Source: an uncultured Saprospiraceae bacterium (GTDB lineage Bacteria; Bacteroidota; Bacteroidia; Chitinophagales; Saprospiraceae). Taken from it: 32,574 nucleotides of DNA. The notes beneath the pieces were generated by a model. It was not told where the DNA came from and did not search any database. It saw only the letters and a program-made list of their open reading frames with translations. Every line of letters begins with the position of its first letter. Position 1 is the first letter of the stretch. Where the stretch lies: contig CALBWK010000111.1 in assembly GCA_937969415.1 (NCBI GenBank), forward strand, positions 1-32,574, given 5' to 3'. This document shows, in pieces, positions 8,876-16,950 of this stretch. The position numbers were made by a program, and so were the translations under genes.

Positions 8876-11779
8876 TTACTTTATTACGTGTACAGTACCT
8901 GCCCTAGTTATAGTGTTTCCAGACATATCGATAATCTCTAACATATAGGTAAACACTTGTGCACTTTCAGCAACATCATTGAATCGTCCATCCCAGCCAG
9001 TCTGCGAGTCATTGATAGGCAAGTCAGAGGCTTCATAAATTTTGTCCCCCCATCTATTGTAGATGAGCATAGTCTTTACATAATCAATAGACTCATTTCC
9101 GAAGGCATTGAAATAATCGTTCCGACCGTCACCATCTGGTGAGATGATATTAGGAATGTATATCTCAGGTTCTGGTTGGATGTCAATTCTCGCCACACAA
9201 TTGTCTTCATTGCCACAAATATCTATAGCAGATACTTCTATCGAGATACTGAATACTGTTTCACATTCAGAAGTTACCTCTGGGATATCTCCTACTTCTA
9301 GATCATAAGCATTATCTGCAATAACATTTACCTGTGATAAATGTGCTTGGATTGCTCTATCAAAATCTCCTTGCGAACAGGTCAGTATGATGCTTTCTGG
9401 ACAAGTAATGGCTACAGTACCTTCATTGCTCAAGATCAAGCGGCTATTACAAGTAGATACTAGTCCACAAGCATCTTCGGCTCTAAAAGTGACCAATTGT
9501 TCCTCGTCACAAATCACAGCATCCAAGTCCAAGTCAAAATCATTGGAAAGTGAAAATTCACTACAGTCTGTTGCATTTGCTTCAGCTATCCACAAATTCA
9601 CTAAGCCCTCCGCTTGCTCATTCACTAAATCCACATCTAAATTGTCTGGACAATTAAGGACTGGAGGCGTCGTGTCAAAAACATTAAGCGTAGTGGTACA
9701 TGTTGCAGCTGATCCACAGATGCTTTCTGCTGTATATGTTATGTCGATAGCAGGTGTACAGCCTGTCAGATTATCCAAGCCAGGGTAGTCATGCGTAGGA
9801 AGGCCTGTTGCATTTGTGACGTCAACTTGGTCCAACCATTCGCTGACAATTTCTTCTGTTGCTTCTCCACATTCTAAGGTTAAAGGAGAAGGGCAGTTCA
9901 GTTCTGCGATGTCATTAATTACAGTAAGTTGCGTTGTACAATTAGCTGTATTATTACAAATATCTACTGCATCGAAAGTTACTTCTATCGCCTCGGTCAC
10001 TTCACAGAAGTCAGTTGGCAAACTAAAGTTGTTAGCGACAGTTGGATTATCATCGCAATTGTCACTTACATTATAGTCTAGTAACCAAGCATTGATTTGA
10101 TCTTCGGCAGTTGGGTCTGAGGCTATGATTTCTATATCTGTAGGACAATTTATTTCTGGGTTTTCGGTATCTACAACGGTAAGAATCCTGAGACACTCCA
10201 AATCTCTACCACAATCATCTGTTATAGAAAACAGAATACCTAGATCTTCATTACAATTTAGACCTGTTAATACAGTAGGATCTAGATCATTAGAGATATC
10301 TAAGTCATTGCCATCGCCATCCATTGCACTAAAGTTCGCTATCCAATCATCGAAACTATCAAGTCTGTCTTCATTACAAGCTAGAGTCAGGTCGTCACCA
10401 CAAGAAAGTGTAGGTGCTGGTCGGCCATTAATCACAATAGCTGCCGCACAACTAGATATATTGGCGCAGCCGTCAACAGCCTCAAAAGTGACGTCTATTG
10501 TTAGACTCTGATCACAATCAATGACTAAGCTGCCAGGAAAATAATCATTGGTAGGTGTGGCGTCATTGCAATTATCAAATACAGAAACTGTCTCTAACCA
10601 ATCATCAATTTTAGATTCTATAAGGGGATCTGTAGGTTCCAATTCTAAGGTTCCTGGGCAGAATATAGTAGGTGCACCGTTGTCTTGCATCGTGAAAGAA
10701 GCTGTGCTCCTTAGTTCGTTTTGACAAGCATCAACAACAATGAAAGTAACTTCTACTAACTCGTTGCAGCTAGCTGGAGGAACAGGAAGTTCTGGATCTG
10801 TGCTATAGAGATATGGTTCAGAACATCCATCCAGCAGCATATTGGCATTGCTATCTAGCCAATCTTGAAACTGAGACTCTAGAGTTCCGCCACAATCTAT
10901 TACAATACTCTCTGCTTCATTAGAGATTATTGGTGCTATGGATTTCAGAACTCTGATTTCTTGGCTACAATCGTATGAAAAGAAGTCATCGGAAACGGAG
11001 TATACTCTATTTATAATTAGCGGTCCATCGCTACAGACAGTAGGTGCAGTCTCTGTTTCTGTGACGCCTATTTTGAGTACCTGACAAAAATCAGGTCTCA
11101 GATCAATACCCAATATCTCAAGATTTGTTAGCAAATCCGCTTCTTCTGTAGCAGGACGTACAAGTATTGAATCTAGAGCAGGGATATCTGCGATACAGTC
11201 TACTTCTATTGGCTGAATGCCACAAGTCACATTAAGCTCGCAGCAAGGCGATACCGTGATGGTATCTGTTATTGAACAACCTAATCTATCTGTAACTGTC
11301 ACAGAATAAAAACCAGGTGGGATATTCTTAAGTGTATCTTGATTACTATTTCCGCTCGGTCCTTCCCAGTTAAATTGATATCGAGGGGTACCATTCATTA
11401 CAGTGGGTATAATGACAGATAGGTTTCGACCAGGGACACATTCGACCAGTAATTCGACTTCTGGATCTAGAGCATCTGAGATTTGTGCTGTAAATACGTC
11501 TGAGCAGCCGAAAATATCTCTAGCGAGGACTAAATAGTCATTATTGGGGAGTCCGCCAAAAAAGTTAGATGATTGCCAAGTCATACCCCCATCGATGGAG
11601 TACTCTAAGCCTACTGTCGATCCTGATACGTGAACTGTCAGTGATCCGTTAGAGAGATCACAAGTTTCTTGTACCTGACTGACACTATCTATGCTGATGG
11701 CAGCGACATCATAGATATTAGCGCTCAATACTGAAATAGAGACCATTGTCAGTATAAGGGACCAAACCGATTCCTTCAT
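8876..11779 (-). CDS. Large secreted modular protein: SprB-like N-terminal repeats, alternating Cys modules, T9SS type B sorting domain
   Basis: The protein has 967 residues from the ATG at 11779, with a signal peptide (MKESVWSLILTMVSISVLSA). Residues ~30-180 hold SprB-like repeats: 'EYSIDGGMTWQSSNFFGGLP...YLVLARDIFGC' and 'PPGFYSVTVTDRLGC'. From about residue 280 to 870 there are seven modules of ~85 residues in the same A-B-A-B order as the 1736-residue neighbour: type A with DCGG/ACNE/ECGE, type B with DNC/TDC. The last ~97 residues form a canonical CHU_C/TIGR04131-type domain (IPNIISPDGDGRNDYF, IYNRWGDKIYE, GWDG). It is a paralog of the adjacent gene and probably arose by local duplication followed by loss or gain of modules. 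A surface or extracellular structural role is inferred; SprB-type repeats are known from gliding-motility adhesins. No promoter of the TAnnTTTG type was found in the 233-nt region shared with dnaX. Confidence 0.85.
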   Translation of the reverse strand: MKESVWSLILTMVSISVLSANIYDVAAISIDSVSQVQETCDLSNGSLTVHVSGSTVGLEYSIDGGMTWQSSNFFGGLPNNDYLVLARDIFGCSDVFTAQISDALDPEVELLVECVPGRNLSVIIPTVMNGTPRYQFNWEGPSGNSNQDTLKNIPPGFYSVTVTDRLGCSITDTITVSPCCELNVTCGIQPIEVDCIADIPALDSILVRPATEEADLLTNLEILGIDLRPDFCQVLKIGVTETETAPTVCSDGPLIINRVYSVSDDFFSYDCSQEIRVLKSIAPIISNEAESIVIDCGGTLESQFQDWLDSNANMLLDGCSEPYLYSTDPELPVPPASCNELVEVTFIVVDACQNELRSTASFTMQDNGAPTIFCPGTLELEPTDPLIESKIDDWLETVSVFDNCNDATPTNDYFPGSLVIDCDQSLTIDVTFEAVDGCANISSCAAAIVINGRPAPTLSCGDDLTLACNEDRLDSFDDWIANFSAMDGDGNDLDISNDLDPTVLTGLNCNEDLGILFSITDDCGRDLECLRILTVVDTENPEINCPTDIEIIASDPTAEDQINAWLLDYNVSDNCDDNPTVANNFSLPTDFCEVTEAIEVTFDAVDICNNTANCTTQLTVINDIAELNCPSPLTLECGEATEEIVSEWLDQVDVTNATGLPTHDYPGLDNLTGCTPAIDITYTAESICGSAATCTTTLNVFDTTPPVLNCPDNLDVDLVNEQAEGLVNLWIAEANATDCSEFSLSNDFDLDLDAVICDEEQLVTFRAEDACGLVSTCNSRLILSNEGTVAITCPESIILTCSQGDFDRAIQAHLSQVNVIADNAYDLEVGDIPEVTSECETVFSISIEVSAIDICGNEDNCVARIDIQPEPEIYIPNIISPDGDGRNDYFNAFGNESIDYVKTMLIYNRWGDKIYEASDLPINDSQTGWDGRFNDVAESAQVFTYMLEIIDMSGNTITRAGTVHVIK

Positions 11780-11901
11780 TTTATAAATTCTAGGTGTTTA
11801 TAGCTTTAACATTAGAGTGACACTTGTCAAGGTGGAAGACCCCTATGTCATATCCAGATATCTCAGGTTATTCTTCTGTAGACAGCTTAAAAAACTAGTT
11901 A

Positions 11902-11929
11902 TTGACAGCTATTTGGCAGTTTATTTTTG
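11902..11929 (+). promoter_or_regulatory. Promoter of the dnaX operon (TTG-N17-TATTTTTG)
   Basis: TTG at 11902-11904 and TATTTTTG at 11922-11929 are separated by 17 nt. This fits the Bacteroidota -33/-7 pattern (TTG, 17-23 nt, TAnnTTTG). Transcription would start near 11936. That leaves a leader of about 75 nt before the dnaX ATG at 12013. Confidence 0.6.
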
Positions 11930-12012
11930 CAATAATTTTTTTAGATAGCTAACAGGTGTCCTCTTTGACTTCTTTGTTTTGGTTATATATTAGCCTTTCA
12001 GTTAATAGCTCT

Positions 12013-13851
12013 ATGAGTTTTGTAGTATCAGCAAGGAAGTACAGACCCACCAACTTTGACGAACTTATAGGTCAAGACCATATAGCTACGACCCTCAAGA
12101 ATGCTCTGAAAAATGGCCAATTGGCGCACGCATTTCTCTTTTCTGGACCTAGAGGGGTAGGGAAGACGACTTCAGCAAGGATATTGGCCAAGGTGCTTAA
12201 CTGCGAAAATAAGGTAGACCAAGTACACGCTTGTGGCGAATGTTCTGCTTGCAAAGCTTTTAGCGATAATGCTTCCTTCAATATTTTTGAATTGGATGCC
12301 GCCTCTAATAATAGTGTCGAGCATATTAGGGCACTGAATGATCAAGTCAGATTCCAGCCTCAACAAGGTTCCTATAAGATATATATTATCGATGAGGTCC
12401 ATATGTTGACTCAGGCTGCCTTCAATGCCTTTCTGAAAACCTTAGAAGAACCGCCGCCCTACGCTAAGTTTATCCTCGCGACTACAGAGAAGCATAAGAT
12501 TATACCGACAATCCTGTCAAGATGCCAAATATTTGACTTCAGAAGAATACAGGTCAAGGATATTGTGGTCCAGCTCAAAGCCATAGCTAAGAAAGAAAAT
12601 CGTCAAATTGATGATGAGGCTCTACACTTGGTTGCGCAAAAAGCAGATGGTGCTATGAGAGATGCTTTATCCATTTATGATAAGGTGACCAGTAGTACGG
12701 CAGGAGATATAGATTACAAGTCTGTAGCAGAAAATCTCAATGTCTTAGACCACGATTATTACTTCCATATAGTAGACGCTGCTATAAAAGAAGATCTCAG
12801 TAATTTGATGGTAACTGTTGATGACATTTTCAAGAAGGGCTTTGAGGCAGAGCAGTTTATACTTGGATTGATGCAGCATCTGAGGCAGTTATTGTTTGTC
12901 AAAGATGTCAAGACAGCTGGGCTTTTGGAGATAGGAGATGCGCTTAAGAAGAGATTTGAAGATCAAGCCGAGCTGGCTACTTCTTCATTTTTGATGACCT
13001 CCTTAGTTATCCTGGAGCGCACGGATATGGACCTTATTAGATCCCAAAACAAACGTCTTTCTGTAGAGATTGCACTGAGTAAGATGGCTTATATGAACAG
13101 AGCCGTCGAAAAAAAAAAGTTGAATCTATCGGAAGCTAGCCCTTCTCAGACCTTAGCTGCTCCCGTTATCAAGCCCCTAGAGGCTCCAGCAGCGACCAAG
13201 ACGCCTCCTCCAGTTAAGCCGGAGAAGGCTCTAGTAGCTCCAGCACAGCCAGCCCAATCAACAGCACCACCATCAACGGAAGCAATGCCAAGCCACCAGT
13301 CTGAGCTGGCTAACTCTCCGTCTCCAATACCAACTAAGGCTAAGACGGGGACTTCTCCTACACCTACACCAACTAAGTCAAAAAGTAGCTTGAGACTGAC
13401 GCCTCAGCTGAATACCAACATAGATGATATAGTTGCCAGTATCCACAAAAAGGAGGCTGAATTAGAGGCCGTCAATATTACTTATGATGTGGATACGATA
13501 AGAGGGGTGCTTGATAAATGGAAGGAAGGGACAACTTCCCCATCATTTAGATCTGCCTTGGATACATGTAAGATTGTACTTCAGGATAATAAGGTGCAAG
13601 TGCTGACCCCCTCGGATATATACAAAGACCTGATCAAGCAAGAAATGAAGATGGTCGAAGAAATCTATGCCATGTATCCCAAATTAGACCTGATATTTGA
13701 GTTTAAAGTGGACAAAAGTGCTTTTCCAGACTATGAACCACCAAAAAAAATCCGCCTATTCTCAACAATAGAGAAGTATGAGAAGTTTAAGAGTCAGAAT
13801 CCAAATTTTGAAAAACTGGTAGAAGAGTTTAAACTAAAACCACTCTCTTAA
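12013..13851 (+). CDS. dnaX: DNA polymerase III clamp-loader subunit tau/gamma
   Basis: DnaX is the AAA+ motor of the clamp loader that opens the beta sliding clamp. In its long form (tau) it also links polymerase cores at the replisome. The protein has 612 residues from the ATG at 12013 (MSFVVSARKYRPTNFDEL, the family N-terminus); an upstream GTG at 11956 adds 19 residues not expected of the family. Visible features are the Walker A GPRGVGKTT (45-53), a zinc module with Cys64, 74, 77 and 80, the Walker B IIDEVHML (125-132) and sensor 1 ATTEKHKIIPTILSRC. After the collar domain a Pro/Ser/Thr/Lys-rich linker (~375-460) leads to a C-terminal domain. An A10 run at codons 366-369 sits exactly where the linker begins (see the separate entry). 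It is the first gene of an apparent operon with a Crp/Fnr gene (32 nt later) and pyrD. Confidence 0.95.
   Translation: MSFVVSARKYRPTNFDELIGQDHIATTLKNALKNGQLAHAFLFSGPRGVGKTTSARILAKVLNCENKVDQVHACGECSACKAFSDNASFNIFELDAASNNSVEHIRALNDQVRFQPQQGSYKIYIIDEVHMLTQAAFNAFLKTLEEPPPYAKFILATTEKHKIIPTILSRCQIFDFRRIQVKDIVVQLKAIAKKENRQIDDEALHLVAQKADGAMRDALSIYDKVTSSTAGDIDYKSVAENLNVLDHDYYFHIVDAAIKEDLSNLMVTVDDIFKKGFEAEQFILGLMQHLRQLLFVKDVKTAGLLEIGDALKKRFEDQAELATSSFLMTSLVILERTDMDLIRSQNKRLSVEIALSKMAYMNRAVEKKKLNLSEASPSQTLAAPVIKPLEAPAATKTPPPVKPEKALVAPAQPAQSTAPPSTEAMPSHQSELANSPSPIPTKAKTGTSPTPTPTKSKSSLRLTPQLNTNIDDIVASIHKKEAELEAVNITYDVDTIRGVLDKWKEGTTSPSFRSALDTCKIVLQDNKVQVLTPSDIYKDLIKQEMKMVEEIYAMYPKLDLIFEFKVDKSAFPDYEPPKKIRLFSTIEKYEKFKSQNPNFEKLVEEFKLKPLS
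13109..13118 (+). promoter_or_regulatory. A10 slippery run in dnaX, possible tau/gamma switch
   Basis: Ten consecutive A (E366-K367-K368-K369 as GAA AAA AAA AAG) occur between the AAA+/collar part and the proline-rich linker of DnaX. In the -1 frame the reading continues V-E-S-I-G-S and then meets TAG at 13137-13139, giving a product of about 375 residues. In the +1 frame TGA follows at 13121-13123. Either ribosomal -1 frameshifting (E. coli dnaX uses A AAA AAG) or transcriptional slippage (known for Thermus dnaX on an A9 run) would therefore yield a gamma-like short form. No strong downstream stem-loop or upstream SD-like stimulator was seen. Confidence 0.55.
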
Positions 13852-13883
13852 TACCTATTATCTTAATCACATCAAGATCGACA

Positions 13884-14570
13884 ATGCGAGATAAATCAAT
13901 TTGGTACTTAGAAAATATAGATGTCAGCAATATCTTCTGTCCTAAGAAGATGTCTGAAAATCTAGATCAAGAGCATCATAAAACAGTTGCTAAAAATGAG
14001 TATGTGTACGTCCCTGATCAGGATAGCGACACTATTTATTTTATTACAGAAGGTAGAGTTAAAATAGGCTCATACTCTGAAGAAGGCAAAGAAATAACCA
14101 AGGCTATCCTCGGCAAAGGAGAGGTTTTCGGAGAGTTATCCCTAGTAGGACAATCAAAACGACACGATTTTGCTATTGCGGTTGAGGAGACAGCCTTATG
14201 TACTATTCAGTCCAAAATGATGAAAGGAATGATTAAGGACCATAGTTCCTTAAGTATGTTCTTTATGAAAATGATGGGCTCCAAGGTTTTGGAAATGGAA
14301 AATCGTCTTGAATCTCTAGTATTTAAGGACTCTAGAAGTCGTATAGTGGAGTATCTCGTCGAGATGGTCAGCAAAAGAGGGCAGAGAGTGGGCTATGAGT
14401 GGGTTATTAGAAATTTTCTGACCCATCAAGAGATTGCCAATCTTACCGCCACTTCTAGGCAAACAGTTACGACCGTACTTAATGAATTGAGAACGGAAGA
14501 CATATTGACATTCAATAGAAAAAGGTTGTTGATTAGAGATTTAGATAAGCTCAAAGCGGAAATAAAGTAA
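13884..14570 (+). CDS. Crp/Fnr-family transcriptional regulator
   Basis: The protein has 228 residues from the ATG at 13884. An N-terminal cyclic-nucleotide-binding-like beta barrel (about 30-130) carries VFGELSLVGQ (81-90). The residues expected to contact cAMP in E. coli CRP (Arg-Ser) read Arg-His here, so cAMP binding is doubtful. A long dimerisation helix (~120-145) precedes a winged helix-turn-helix, with the recognition region THQEIANLTATSRQTVTTVL at 180-199. It lacks the N-terminal cysteine cluster of FNR (only Cys19 and Cys106 are present), so an oxygen-sensing FeS cluster is unlikely. It lies 32 nt after dnaX, and its stop is 1 nt before the TTG start of pyrD, so all three are probably co-transcribed. 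The ligand and targets are unknown. Confidence 0.88.
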   Translation: MRDKSIWYLENIDVSNIFCPKKMSENLDQEHHKTVAKNEYVYVPDQDSDTIYFITEGRVKIGSYSEEGKEITKAILGKGEVFGELSLVGQSKRHDFAIAVEETALCTIQSKMMKGMIKDHSSLSMFFMKMMGSKVLEMENRLESLVFKDSRSRIVEYLVEMVSKRGQRVGYEWVIRNFLTHQEIANLTATSRQTVTTVLNELRTEDILTFNRKRLLIRDLDKLKAEIK

Positions 14571-14571
14571 T

Positions 14572-15609
14572 TTGCTTTACCAGCTAATCCTTAAGCCAAT
14601 TATGTTCACGCTTTCTCCAGAGAAGGCGCATCACTTGACGACATCGCTGTTTTCAACTCTGACGAGCATCCCTCTCTTGGGTGCTTTAGTCAAAAGGAGC
14701 TATACCTATGAGCACAGTTCCTTAGAGCGAGAAGTATTTGGATTAAAGTTCAAGAATCCGGTAGGTCTCGCCGCTGGTTTTGACAAAGACGGCAAGTACT
14801 ATAAGACGATGAGTCAGTTGGGCTTTGGCTTTATTGAAATTGGAACGGTCACACCATTGCCTCAAGCAGGTAATGCACAGCCTCGGTTATTCAGGCTTCC
14901 TCAAGATGAAGGACTCATCAATAGGATGGGGTTCAATAATGAAGGTGTAGATGAGATGGTGGCTCGACTGAAGGCCAAAGGGAAAGGAAACATTATCATC
15001 GGTGGCAATATCGGAAAGAATAAGGTTACACCCAATGAGGAGGCTCTTCTCGATTACGAAAAATGCTTTCACAAGTTGTATCCATTGGTAGACTACTTTG
15101 TCATCAATGTGAGTTCGCCCAATACGCCAGGTCTCAGAAGTCTACAAGCTAAGGAGCCCTTGACCAAGTTACTTTCTCACATTATGAAATTGAGAGAAGA
15201 GAAAAGTAATCGGGTGCCAGTTCTTTTAAAAATCTCTCCAGATCTCGGCTGGGAACAAATCGATGAAGTCCTAGAGATTGTAGAGTCTGTAGGGTTAGAT
15301 GGCCTAATAGCGACCAATACGACAATATCACGTGCGGATCTTACGACAAGTACAGACAAGGTTGCAGAGATAGGAAATGGAGGACTGAGCGGAGAGCCTC
15401 TGCGCCATAGAAGCTTAGAAGTTGTGCGATATATCAAATCTCAGAAACCCAATCTCCCACTTATAGGTGTAGGTGGGATAAGTAAGGCAGAGCATGCAGT
15501 CGCTATGCTCAGTGCTGGCGCAGATCTAGTCCAAGTCTATTCAGGGCTAGTCTACAGCGGCCCATCTCTTATCAAACAGGTTAAAAAAGCACTCGCTAGA
15601 CAATCTTGA
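14572..15609 (+). CDS. pyrD: Dihydroorotate dehydrogenase (quinone), class 2
   Basis: PyrD oxidises dihydroorotate to orotate with FMN and passes electrons to the quinone pool at the inner membrane (fourth step of pyrimidine synthesis). The protein has 345 residues. The start is a TTG at 14572, one base after the preceding stop. The TTG is preferred over the ATG at 14602 because LYQLILKPIMFTLSPEKAHH aligns with the membrane-associating N-terminal helices typical of class 2 enzymes. Key motifs are NPVGLAAGFDKDGKYY (FMN site), NRMGFNN, NVSSPNTPGLRSLQ with the class 2 catalytic serine, LLKISPD, ATNTTISR, GGLSGEPLR and GVGGI/GADLVQVYSGLVY at the phosphate-binding end. The coupling to a Crp/Fnr gene suggests co-expression through translational coupling. 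With carB it is one of two pyrimidine genes in the window, but they are on opposite strands and not in one operon. Confidence 0.95.
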   Translation: MLYQLILKPIMFTLSPEKAHHLTTSLFSTLTSIPLLGALVKRSYTYEHSSLEREVFGLKFKNPVGLAAGFDKDGKYYKTMSQLGFGFIEIGTVTPLPQAGNAQPRLFRLPQDEGLINRMGFNNEGVDEMVARLKAKGKGNIIIGGNIGKNKVTPNEEALLDYEKCFHKLYPLVDYFVINVSSPNTPGLRSLQAKEPLTKLLSHIMKLREEKSNRVPVLLKISPDLGWEQIDEVLEIVESVGLDGLIATNTTISRADLTTSTDKVAEIGNGGLSGEPLRHRSLEVVRYIKSQKPNLPLIGVGGISKAEHAVAMLSAGADLVQVYSGLVYSGPSLIKQVKKALARQS

Positions 15610-15867
15610 CCTTAATTTTTGCCTACCACTTTTAGGGTAATTTATGACACATCTATTTCCTGCTATGATGGAAATGGCCTATATGTCATATCCATAAAAC
15701 CTTTGTAATCAGCTTACAATACATCTATCAGATTTATATACAGTGAGTACCCTGCAAAGTTCTAAAGCTGAGGTATAGTAGACGTATTTGGTTAATTGCC
15801 ATGGTATTTTTTTTGGCATAGGGTAGATGTATTACTCAAAACTTAATAACCAAAACCACCCTGTCTC
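15610..15867. other. Intergenic region downstream of pyrD
   Basis: No gene is seen in this stretch. It contains a nested imperfect dyad: ATGACA (15644-15649) with TGTCAT (15684-15689), enclosing ATTTCC/GGAAAT (15655-15660 and 15670-15675). This may be the 3' end of the dnaX-pyrD transcript, although no T-run follows. A further TGCCA/TGGCA pair flanks an 8-T run near 15797-15820. The promoter of the small gene at 15868 should lie here, but no exact TAnnTTTG was found. Confidence 0.4.
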
Positions 15868-15975
15868 ATGATTCACAATCAGGATCGTAAGATTTACTCA
15901 GATCTGAGATTCTGGATAGTGGTCTTTTGCTCTAGCATATTGCTAGGCTTTCTAGTACTCACATATCCAGGGTAA
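15868..15975 (+). CDS. Small single-pass membrane protein (35 residues), unrecognised
   Basis: The frame runs from ATG at 15868 to TAA at 15973-15975. The product starts MIHNQDRKIYSDLRFW, followed by one strongly hydrophobic segment (WIVVFCSSILLGFLVLTY, residues ~16-33) and a short PG tail. The charged, positive N-terminus suggests N-in, C-out insertion. A rho-independent terminator begins 13 nt after the stop and has its T-run on this strand, which supports a real short transcription unit. There is no Shine-Dalgarno, as for most genes here. It is not a family I recognise. Its neighbours are pyrD (same strand, 258 nt upstream) and convergent nadC. A chance frame remains possible. Confidence 0.5.
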   Translation: MIHNQDRKIYSDLRFWIVVFCSSILLGFLVLTYPG

Positions 15976-15988
15976 GCAGAGAAAAATT

Positions 15989-16019
15989 AAGGTTGTTTCC
16001 ACAAGATGGGAACGACCTT
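15989..16019. terminator. Bidirectional terminator between the small membrane gene and nadC
   Basis: AAGGTTGTTTCC (15989-16000) pairs with GGGAACGACCTT (16008-16019) in a 12-bp stem with two G-U pairs and a 7-nt loop. On the plus strand ATTTTTTAA follows. On the minus strand TTAATTTTTC follows. The right arm overlaps the nadC stop codon (TAA, complement of 16018-16020), so nadC translation ends inside its own terminator. Confidence 0.75.
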
Positions 16020-16872
16020 ATTTTTTAATCTTCAGACTCATATCTAACGAACCAGCAGAATGCGTGAGTGCGCCTACTGAGATAAAGTCAACACCTGTCT
16101 CAGCTATAGCTTTCACAGTTGAAAGATTGACCCCTCCTGATGCTTCTGCTTCATATCTCTTATCTATAATCTTGACCGCTTCACGCATCATATCTAGATC
16201 ATAATTATCCAACATTATTCTGGTAATGCCGCCCTCTTCTAGCACTTCTTGCAACTCTTCTAGATTTCTGGTTTCTACAGTAATGCCGAGGTCTTTTTTA
16301 TGTGTCTTGAGGTACTCCTTTACTTTTCTAATGGCTTTTCCTACGCCACCGCAAGCATCGACGTGATTATCTTTTATCATAATCCAGTCATAGAGTCCAT
16401 CTCTGTAATTGGTGCAGCCACCCACTCTTACAGCCCATTTTTCTAAAAACCGCATAAGTGGTGTTGTCTTTCTCGTGTCCAGTATAGTAACTGGAAGATC
16501 GCCTACGAGATCGGCAAATTTTCTCGACATACTAGATACACCACTCAGCCTTTGCATCGTATTGAGGACGAGGCGCTCTCCCTTGAGTAAGGTCTGAGAG
16601 TCTGTAGTTATCTCGAAAGCAATATCTCCATATTTGACTTTGGTGCCATCAGGAATCATTCTTTCAAAGCCACATTCTGGATCTAAGCGTCTAAATACAA
16701 ACTCTGCAAAATCTACACCTGCAATAACCCCTTCGTCTTTGACGATGAGCCTAGCGGTATCTCTTGAGGTAGGATCAATGCACGCCAATGAAGTGTGATC
16801 ACCATCCTTAACATCTTCACGCATTGCTGCATCTATAAAGGCTTCTAAAAGCGAAATCTTAATCCCTTCCAT
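16018..16872 (-). CDS. nadC: Nicotinate-nucleotide diphosphorylase (quinolinate phosphoribosyltransferase)
   Basis: NadC converts quinolinate and PRPP to nicotinate mononucleotide, CO2 and PPi in de novo NAD synthesis. The protein has 284 residues from the ATG at 16872 (MEGIKISLLEAFIDAAMRED). This places the DGDHTS motif at the spacing usual for the family; an in-frame ATG at 16914 would add 14 residues. Visible motifs are MQRLSGVSS, LDTRKTTPLMRFLEKWAVRVGG, MIKDNHV, ITVETRN, IMLDNYD, EASGGVNL and FISVGALTHSAGSLDMSL. One oddity is that the conserved His-Arg of the substrate site (GG..NHR in relatives) reads N-Y-R here (codon TAC for Tyr). It is a monocistronic minus-strand gene ending in a bidirectional terminator. 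nadA and nadB are not in the window. Confidence 0.94.
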   Translation of the reverse strand: MEGIKISLLEAFIDAAMREDVKDGDHTSLACIDPTSRDTARLIVKDEGVIAGVDFAEFVFRRLDPECGFERMIPDGTKVKYGDIAFEITTDSQTLLKGERLVLNTMQRLSGVSSMSRKFADLVGDLPVTILDTRKTTPLMRFLEKWAVRVGGCTNYRDGLYDWIMIKDNHVDACGGVGKAIRKVKEYLKTHKKDLGITVETRNLEELQEVLEEGGITRIMLDNYDLDMMREAVKIIDKRYEAEASGGVNLSTVKAIAETGVDFISVGALTHSAGSLDMSLKIKK

Positions 16873-16950
16873 ATACTTTCTGTTTAATGATCTAAACATA
16901 AAGAATTTTGACATATGAAACTTGCTTCTGAGTCGACTGACTAGAATTAG

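Noticed and set aside
11956-12012. GTG start extending dnaX by 19 residues
   Set aside because: The extension is hydrophobic and unlike DnaX N-termini. The ATG at 12013 begins the canonical SARKYRPTNFDEL region.
13743-13750. Second A-run (A8) near the 3' end of dnaX as another slippage site
   Set aside because: It is close to the C-terminus, not at a domain boundary, and shorter. Runs of this size are expected in this base composition.
15682-15694. 13-bp exact match TATGTCATATCCA with 11844-11856 as a shared regulatory site
   Set aside because: Several 13-bp matches are expected by chance in a window this size, and the two copies have no common position relative to genes.
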